Positions 6,290 through 11,164 of a stretch of DNA of 11,164 nucleotides are shown here, piece after piece. The stretch is from Aliishimia sp963922415 (GTDB lineage Bacteria; Pseudomonadota; Alphaproteobacteria; Rhodobacterales; Rhodobacteraceae). The stretch is from assembly GCA_963922415.1 (NCBI GenBank), contig CAWUIP010000114.1, forward strand, positions 1 through 11,164. The letters are read 5' to 3'. The notes below the pieces were generated by a model that was not told the DNA's origin, searched no databases, and was given only the letters and a program-made list of their open reading frames with translations. How positions within the stretch are numbered: position 1 is the stretch's first letter; the number at the start of each line of letters is the position of its first letter. Position numbers and translations under genes: made by a program.

Positions 6290-6922
6290 TTAGTCCGGCT
6301 TGCGCGCGATCAGAAAAACGGCCTCTCGCGGGCCGGGCCGCCAATCATAGGTGATCTCAAAGCCTGTCGCGCGCAGCTCATTACGCAGGGCTTGCGCTGT
6401 GAACACGCCAACTGGCGGGAAGAACCCCAGCCAATACCCGGGCTTTAGGATCGCGCGGATGGCCCAGGACATATCTCCCAAGCAGGCGGTGGAACTGACA
6501 AATGTTCCACCGGGGGGCAGCATTTCGAAGATCTTGGCCAGGACGGCTTTGCGGTCGAGAACCAGATGCAACACCGACAGCGCAAGGATCATGTCGTAAC
6601 GCGTTGTGGTCGCCATGTCTTCCACCGACTCCACGCCAAAACTCAGGCTATCTGGGGCGTTTTGTGCCTTTTCCCGCGCGATGGCGATCATGTCTTCAGA
6701 GAAATCGGTGGCGTGATACTTCGCGACATGTGCCGCGTGGCGCAAAGCAGTGCTGCCGGTACCGCAGCCGATCTCAAGCACGGACATGTGCGGTGTCATC
6801 AAGTCTTGGGTGGTTTTGAGTTTGTGTTCATAGGCGGCCTCGTTCCCGATGGGTTGGCGCGCATATTTCCGGGCCATGCGGTTCCAAAACCGGGGGGAGG
6901 TTTGGGGAAGGGTCATATCCAT
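6290..6922 (-). CDS. Class I SAM-dependent methyltransferase
   Basis: A 210-residue Rossmann-fold methyltransferase. Motif I is VLEIGCGTGSTAL (48-60). The acidic residue that binds the SAM ribose is probably D73 in HATDFSEDM. YDMILALSVLHLV (109-121) is the motif IV strand and LPPGG (135-139) the post-motif turn, all as in Methyltransf_11-type proteins. The segment RFWNRMARKYARQPI near the start resembles the cap of small-molecule methyltransferases. The acceptor is unknown; a small molecule or lipid is more likely than DNA or RNA, because there is no target-recognition domain and no NPPY motif. A stretch WLGFFPPVGVF (164-174) is hydrophobic and may touch a lipid-like substrate. ATG 6922 is chosen over an in-frame TTG at 6952; ATG 6916 is also possible. 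The gene is divergent from the LysR-type regulator gene, a common arrangement for a regulator and its target. Confidence 0.88.
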   Translation of the reverse strand: MDMTLPQTSPRFWNRMARKYARQPIGNEAAYEHKLKTTQDLMTPHMSVLEIGCGTGSTALRHAAHVAKYHATDFSEDMIAIAREKAQNAPDSLSFGVESVEDMATTTRYDMILALSVLHLVLDRKAVLAKIFEMLPPGGTFVSSTACLGDMSWAIRAILKPGYWLGFFPPVGVFTAQALRNELRATGFEITYDWRPGPREAVFLIARKPD

Positions 6923-6967
6923 AGGTCTACTCGTTGATATGTGTTGTGCCAAAAATTTGTGTGATGA

Positions 6968-6985
6968 CGCAGATATAGATATGCG
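6968..6985. promoter_or_regulatory. 18-bp imperfect palindrome, candidate operator for the LysR-type regulator
   Basis: CGCAGATATAGATATGCG pairs at seven of nine positions around its centre, and its outer four bases (CGCA/TGCG) match perfectly. It sits midway in the 113-bp AT-rich gap, 45 bp from the methyltransferase start and 50 bp from the regulator start. Divergent LysR-type regulators usually bind such a dyad to control the neighbouring gene and themselves. It does not fit the textbook T-N11-A spacing, so the assignment rests on symmetry and location. Confidence 0.4.
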
Positions 6986-7000
6986 CGTTTCAGGGTTAAA

Positions 7001-7028
7001 TTGCCAAATATTGCAGGTTTGATATACG
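7001..7028 (+). promoter_or_regulatory. Candidate promoter of the LysR-type gene
   Basis: TTGCCA (7001-7006) and TATACG (7023-7028) are separated by 16 bp, a plausible sigma-70-type pair. Transcription would begin about seven bases further on, at or next to the ATG at 7036. No ribosome site is visible before that ATG, so a leaderless or near-leaderless mRNA is possible. Confidence 0.35.
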
Positions 7029-7035
7029 AAAACGC

Positions 7036-7938
7036 ATGAGTTGGTCGGCGCTCACCTATGATTGGAGCCAGATCCGCGCGTTTTTGGCGACGGCGGAGGA
7101 GGGGTCGTTGTCGGCCGCGGCGCGTGAATTGGGGCTGACACAGCCAACCTTGGGCCGCCAGGTGACTGCGCTGGAGGCGCGGCTGGGTGTCACGCTTTTT
7201 GAGCGGGCGGGGCGCTCGCTCTTGTTGACTCAAGCGGGGCGGGATTTGTTGCCAACGGCCCGCCAAATGCGCGATGCCGCGTTGGAATTTTCCCTGGCCG
7301 CCGATGGGCGGTCGCAGGCGGTGACGGGGACAGTGTCGATCACCGCGACGGATTTCGTGGCCAGCCAGACGTTGCCACCGCTTTTGTCGAGTTTGCGCAG
7401 CGTGGCCCCGTCGATCGAGATCGAGGTGATCTCGTCAAATGAAGTGCGGGATCTCACGAAGCGGGAGGCCGATATTTCGATCCGCCACGCGCGGCCCGAG
7501 CAACCGGACCTGATTGCCCAGCAGATCACGGAAGTGCGGGGGTATCTTTATGCAAGCCCGGCTTATCTGGATCAGGTGGGACGGCCCAAGAGCTTGGCGG
7601 ATTTGGCGGGGTCGGATTTCATTGGGTTTCAGAGTTATGCGGCGATGGCGCCCGTATTGGAGAGCTTTGGGCTGCCCTTCCGGCGCGAAGCCTGCCGGGT
7701 GATTGCCAACAGCGGCGCAGTCATTTCGGCGCTGGCGCGCGAAGGGATGGGATACACGATTTTGACGGAGCCTATGGCGGCGCATGTGGGCGGGCTGGAG
7801 CGCGCCTTGGGCGATGTGTTTCACGTGCCGGTGCCGGTTTGGTTGGTCACGCATCGCGAATTGCACACGGCGCGCCGAATTCGCATTGTTTTTGATCACT
7901 TGGCCACGGGGCTGCGGCGGTTTGGTGTGAAAGCTTAG
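7036..7938 (+). CDS. LysR-type transcriptional regulator
   Basis: A 300-residue regulator of normal family length. The N-terminal winged helix-turn-helix covers about residues 9-68, with the recognition region SLSAAARELGLTQPTLGRQV (24-43) followed by ALEARLGVTLFERAGR. The linker helix lies at about 69-92. The C-terminal effector-binding domain (about 95-298) begins VTGTVSITATDFVASQTLPPLL and contains EADISIRHARPEQ, an arrangement typical of the substrate-binding fold. The effector is unknown. It is divergent from the methyltransferase gene, which is its most likely target, and the gap between them holds a dyad and a candidate promoter. No ribosome site precedes the ATG. The coding strand uses many G-rich codons (GCGG, GGGG runs), but nothing clearly foreign. 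Confidence 0.95.
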   Translation: MSWSALTYDWSQIRAFLATAEEGSLSAAARELGLTQPTLGRQVTALEARLGVTLFERAGRSLLLTQAGRDLLPTARQMRDAALEFSLAADGRSQAVTGTVSITATDFVASQTLPPLLSSLRSVAPSIEIEVISSNEVRDLTKREADISIRHARPEQPDLIAQQITEVRGYLYASPAYLDQVGRPKSLADLAGSDFIGFQSYAAMAPVLESFGLPFRREACRVIANSGAVISALAREGMGYTILTEPMAAHVGGLERALGDVFHVPVPVWLVTHRELHTARRIRIVFDHLATGLRRFGVKA

Positions 7939-7942
7939 GCGC

Positions 7943-7966
7943 AGGGTGCGGGCGGTGCCGCACCCT
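7943..7966. repeat. Strong hairpin, REP-like or terminator
   Basis: A perfect 9-bp stem AGGGTGCGG-GCGGTG-CCGCACCCT begins 5 bp after the stop of the LysR-type gene and is followed by ACGGG rather than a T-run. Intergenic palindromes built around GGGTGCG/CGCACCC and ending in TACG recur in many proteobacterial genomes, so it may be a dispersed repeat as well as a transcript end. No second copy is present in this window. Confidence 0.5.
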
Positions 7967-8021
7967 ACGGGAGGCCACAGCACCGATTGATCCTGGCGCA
8001 AAGACCCGTTAGGCGGCGCGT

Positions 8022-9302
8022 ATGGATCATTTTCTTTATCGAGACGGCGCGTTGGCGGCCGAGGACGTGCCCATCGCAGAGATCGCGGCGGCGGTTGGAA
8101 CGCCTTTCTATGTGTATTCCACAGCGACCTTGCAGCGGCATTTCCGCCTCTTTGACGAGGCGTTGGATTGGGGTCCGCATCTGGTCTGCTATGCGATGAA
8201 GGCAGCGTCGAACCAGGCAATCCTCAAGACCTTGGCCGAGGTCGGGGCGGGCATGGACGTGGTCAGCGAGGGCGAGTACCTGCGCGCGCGCGCCGCCGGT
8301 GTGCCGGGCGGCCGGATCGTCTTTTCGGGTGTGGGCAAGACCGCGCAAGAGATCCGCACGGCGCTGACCCAAGGCATTCGCCAGATCAATGTCGAGAGTG
8401 AGCCCGAGATGCAGGTGATCTCGGAGGTGGCGACAAGCCTGGGCGTTGAGGTGCCCATCACGGTGCGCGTCAACCCGGATGTCGACGCCCGCACCCATGC
8501 CAAGATCGCCACCGGCAAGTCGGAAAACAAGTTTGGCATCCCGATTTCGCGTGCACGTGAGGTGTACGCCATCGCCGCGGCGCTTCCGGGGCTGAAAGTT
8601 ATCGGGATCGACGTCCATATTGGTTCGCAACTGACCGAGTTGGAACCCTTTGAGCTGGCCTACAAAAAAGTAGCCGAGCTGACCGAGACGCTGCGCGCGG
8701 ACGGGCACGAGATCTCGCGCCTCGACCTTGGCGGTGGGCTTGGCATTCCCTATGCGCGCTCGAACGAGGCACCGCCCTTGCCCAAGGAGTTTGGCGCGCT
8801 CATTCAGCGGACCGTTGGGCATCTGGGCTGCGAGATCGAGATTGAGCCCGGGCGACTGATTGCCGGGAATGCCGGGCTATTGGTCAGCCAGGTGATTTAC
8901 GTCAAATCGGGCGAGGACCGAAACTTCCTGATCCTGGATGCGGCGATGAACGATCTTATTCGCCCGGCCATGTACGAGGCTTGGCACGATATCGTGCCGG
9001 TGACCGAACCCGCCCCCGGTGCAGACCTTGTGCCCTTCGACGTGGTTGGCCCCGTTTGCGAAAGCGGCGATACCTTTGCCAAGGCGCGGATGATGCACGC
9101 GGTGGGGCCGGGTGACTTGGTCGCCTTCCGCTCTGCCGGGGCCTATGGCGCGGTGATGTCGAGCGAGTACAACACCCGCCCCTTGATCCCCGAAGTCCTC
9201 GTGCGCGGCGATCAATTCGCAGTTATTCGGCCACGTCCCACCTTTGACGAGATAATAAAGCGCGATACACTTCCTTCATGGCTTGAGGAGACTATCTCCT
9301 AA
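8022..9302 (+). CDS. lysA: Diaminopimelate decarboxylase
   Basis: A 426-residue fold-type III PLP enzyme that decarboxylates meso-diaminopimelate to lysine, the last step of lysine synthesis. The PLP lysine is K60 in CYAMKAASN. HIGSQ and DLGGGLGIPY form the phosphate-binding parts of the barrel, with EPGRLIAGNAG next. The CESGD motif carries the catalytic cysteine C346, which completes the active site of the partner subunit in the dimer, and AGAYG...SSEYNTRP closes the C-terminal domain. Length and motifs match bacterial LysA throughout. ATG 8022 fits the family start (a short FxYRDG opening); the purine-rich AGGCGGCG just upstream may serve as ribosome site. It follows the hairpin after the LysR-type gene and probably has its own promoter. 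The TIGR02302-type gene follows 18 bp later, likely in the same operon. Confidence 0.98.
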   Translation: MDHFLYRDGALAAEDVPIAEIAAAVGTPFYVYSTATLQRHFRLFDEALDWGPHLVCYAMKAASNQAILKTLAEVGAGMDVVSEGEYLRARAAGVPGGRIVFSGVGKTAQEIRTALTQGIRQINVESEPEMQVISEVATSLGVEVPITVRVNPDVDARTHAKIATGKSENKFGIPISRAREVYAIAAALPGLKVIGIDVHIGSQLTELEPFELAYKKVAELTETLRADGHEISRLDLGGGLGIPYARSNEAPPLPKEFGALIQRTVGHLGCEIEIEPGRLIAGNAGLLVSQVIYVKSGEDRNFLILDAAMNDLIRPAMYEAWHDIVPVTEPAPGADLVPFDVVGPVCESGDTFAKARMMHAVGPGDLVAFRSAGAYGAVMSSEYNTRPLIPEVLVRGDQFAVIRPRPTFDEIIKRDTLPSWLEETIS

Positions 9303-9320
9303 GGCAACAAAGGAGCGCGC

Positions 9321-11164
9321 ATGGCCCAGTTTTCCCAGCACGATCGTCGCAGCAGTCTGAAAGGGCTGCGTTGGCCACTGGCCCTGACACGGGGTGGGAT
9401 GATCGCCGAACGGCTGGTAGCCAGCCTCTGGCCGCTGTTTTCCGTCGTGCTCATCGGCCTCGCGATCCTGATGCTTGGGCTGCAGGACTTAGTCGCGGTT
9501 GAGATTGTTTGGGGCGGCGGTGTTCTGATGCTCGCCGCTGTGCTGGCGGGCTTGTGGTTCGGGCTGCGCCGCTTCCGGCTGCCCAGCCGGGCCGAAGCGA
9601 TGGAGCGTCTTGACGCGTCGCTGCCGGGTCGTCCGATCCAGGCGCTGATGGATGATCAGGCAATTGGGCAGACCGATGCGGCCTCTGCCGCTGTGTGGCG
9701 GGCGCACCAGGCGCGCATGGCGGCCCGTGCGGCGGATGCGAAACCCGTGCCTGGGGATCTGAATACAGCGCCGCGTGATCCCTATGCGTTGCGCTATGTT
9801 GCGGTTTTGGCCTTTGCGGTGGCACTTCTCTTTGGATCGATTTGGCGCGTCGGATCAGTGGCCGATATGACGCCGGGTGCCGGCGACGCGCTGGCCGGTG
9901 GTCCTGTGTGGGAAGGCTGGATCGAGCCGCCAAGATATACTGGCCAACCAACGCTTTACCTAAACGATCAAGAGTCTGGTGACCTATCTGTTCCGGTGGG
10001 CAGCCTGATCACCGTGCGCCTCTACGGCGAGATTGGTGCTTTAACGCTTTCGGAAACCGTGTCGGCCCGGATTGGTGACGTGCCTGCCGCCTCGGACCCG
10101 GCGCAGGACTTTATTGTGCGGCAAGACGGCAGCCTCGAGATCGCAGGCCCCGGCGGGCGCGCATGGTCCATCGCGGTCAAACCGGACACGGCGCCAACGG
10201 TCGATCAAGACGGCGCGCCCGATACCACGGCGCTTGGTGAAATGACGCTGCCCTACACGGCGCAGGATGACTATGGCGTCGAGGCGGGCGAGGCGCGGAT
10301 CACGCTTGATCTGGCCGCTGTTGACCGGCGCTTTGGCCTCACCATAGAACCAGAGGCGCGCCCGGATCTGGTCGTGGCGCTTCCAGTGCCCGTTGCGGGT
10401 GACCGCGCGTTCTTTAAAGAAGCGCTGGTGGAGGATTTCTCGAAGCATCCTTGGGCGAACTTGCCGGTGCAGGTCGAGTTGATGGTGCTGGATGCCTCCG
10501 AACAGCAGGGCTTCTCAGACCCCAAAGAAATGATTCTGCCGGGCCGCCGGTTCTTTGATCCGATGGCCGCTGCAATCATCGAAATGCGCCGCGACGTGAT
10601 GTGGAACCGCGAGAATGCAGCGCGCACTGCCCAAATTTTGCGCACGGCGGCACATCGGCCCGATGATGTGTTTCGCAAATCGACCACCGCCCTGCGGGTG
10701 CGGAAAGTGATCGACCGGGTCGAGACGCTGGCGTCCTACGGCATGACTGACGAGATGCAAGAAGACTTGGCCGAGCAGCTTTGGGGCCTCGCGCTGATCA
10801 TCGAAGAAGGCGACCTCGCCGACGCGTTAGAGCGGTTGGAGCGTGCCCGCGAACGCCTGGAAGAGGCGATGCGCAATGGCGCATCGGATGAAGAGATCGC
10901 CGAGTTGATGCGCGAACTCCGCCAAGCCACCGATGACTATCTGCGGCAGTTGCAGCGTCAAGCGCAGCTTGACGCAGAACAGAACGACGAACGCGGCGGC
11001 CAGCAGCCGCCCAACCAGCAGCAGATGCAACTGACCCAGGACGACATCCAGCGGATGATGGACCGCATCCAAGAGCTGATGGAGCAGGGGCGCATGGCCG
11101 AGGCCGAGCAGGCGATGCGCGAGTTGCAAGAGATCCTTGAAAACCTGCGGATGAGCCAGAACCA
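9321..11164 (+). CDS. TIGR02302-type membrane protein with coiled-coil C-terminus (cut by window end)
   Basis: The 614 codons visible match the layout of the TIGR02302 family, large alphaproteobacterial membrane proteins of unknown function. A strong ribosome site AAGGAG lies 5 bp before the ATG. Two adjacent hydrophobic helices (about 33-53 and 62-81) are followed by a charged stretch and a third helix (about 157-174). A largely beta-rich region (about 195-390, starting WEGWIEPPRYTG) follows and should face the periplasm if the N-terminus is cytoplasmic. From about residue 415 the protein becomes helical, with a long charged coiled coil from about 473 (ALERLERARERLEEAMRNG, then repeated Q/E/R-rich heptads). 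A Q-rich linker GGQQPPNQQQMQ interrupts it near 560. The gene follows lysA by 18 bp. The stop codon is outside the window. Confidence 0.85.
   Translation, partial: MAQFSQHDRRSSLKGLRWPLALTRGGMIAERLVASLWPLFSVVLIGLAILMLGLQDLVAVEIVWGGGVLMLAAVLAGLWFGLRRFRLPSRAEAMERLDASLPGRPIQALMDDQAIGQTDAASAAVWRAHQARMAARAADAKPVPGDLNTAPRDPYALRYVAVLAFAVALLFGSIWRVGSVADMTPGAGDALAGGPVWEGWIEPPRYTGQPTLYLNDQESGDLSVPVGSLITVRLYGEIGALTLSETVSARIGDVPAASDPAQDFIVRQDGSLEIAGPGGRAWSIAVKPDTAPTVDQDGAPDTTALGEMTLPYTAQDDYGVEAGEARITLDLAAVDRRFGLTIEPEARPDLVVALPVPVAGDRAFFKEALVEDFSKHPWANLPVQVELMVLDASEQQGFSDPKEMILPGRRFFDPMAAAIIEMRRDVMWNRENAARTAQILRTAAHRPDDVFRKSTTALRVRKVIDRVETLASYGMTDEMQEDLAEQLWGLALIIEEGDLADALERLERARERLEEAMRNGASDEEIAELMRELRQATDDYLRQLQRQAQLDAEQNDERGGQQPPNQQQMQLTQDDIQRMMDRIQELMEQGRMAEAEQAMRELQEILENLRMSQN

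Noticed and set aside
6930..6952. TGGCAC on the minus strand upstream of the methyltransferase gene as a sigma-54 promoter
   Set aside because: The -24-like half is present but the matching TTGC(A/T) -12 element is missing at the required spacing.
7435..8822. Two long leftward open frames (261 and 285 codons) opposite the LysR-type gene and lysA
   Set aside because: They lie antisense to clearly conserved genes, have proline/arginine/histidine-rich translations typical of reversed GC-rich coding DNA, and match no family I recognise.

Overview
The window looks like chromosomal DNA of an alphaproteobacterium, most likely of the Rhodobacteraceae (Roseobacter-type). It is GC-rich with GC-ending codons. 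It carries an ArgH with the usual alphaproteobacterial end-to-end sequence, a LysA followed directly by a TIGR02302-type membrane protein (a family I know from alphaproteobacteria), a Sulfotransfer_2 protein and a Hint_2-type protein. No rRNA, tRNA, CRISPR array, transposase, integrase or phage gene is visible.

Left part (1-2235). The 5' part of a thiamine-pyrophosphate enzyme gene of the acetolactate-synthase type runs leftward out of the window. A divergent 115-bp gap separates it from a rightward sulfotransferase gene. Next comes a rightward gene for a Hint-fold (Hedgehog/intein-like) protein that lacks the usual catalytic residues.

Middle (2236-4955). A 239-bp gene-free gap between convergent genes is full of inverted repeats, including a 76-bp element that could fold as a three-way junction. 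A leftward exported TlpA-like thioredoxin gene follows. Only 27 bp away and divergent is argH (argininosuccinate lyase, last step of arginine synthesis). argH is translationally coupled (ATGA overlap) to a 59-residue lipoprotein gene, which is followed 4 bp later by a small three-helix DUF2834-type membrane protein gene. These three probably form one transcript, ending near a GC hairpin.

Right part (4956-11164). A stand-alone ATP-grasp enzyme gene (sugar-transfer-associated type) converges on a leftward SAM-dependent methyltransferase gene across a compact palindrome. The methyltransferase gene is divergent from a LysR-type regulator gene, and their shared 113-bp AT-rich gap holds an 18-bp imperfect palindrome and a promoter that would make the regulator mRNA nearly leaderless. 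After a strong hairpin comes lysA (diaminopimelate decarboxylase, last step of lysine synthesis), followed 18 bp later by the TIGR02302-type gene, which is cut by the window end.

Most of the window is housekeeping amino-acid metabolism (argH, lysA, the TPP enzyme) mixed with poorly characterised envelope-associated and accessory proteins. I see no convincing new multi-gene defence or mobile system. The points most worth a second look are the structured gap at 2236-2474, the degenerate Hint protein, and the operator and leaderless arrangement at the methyltransferase/LysR pair.
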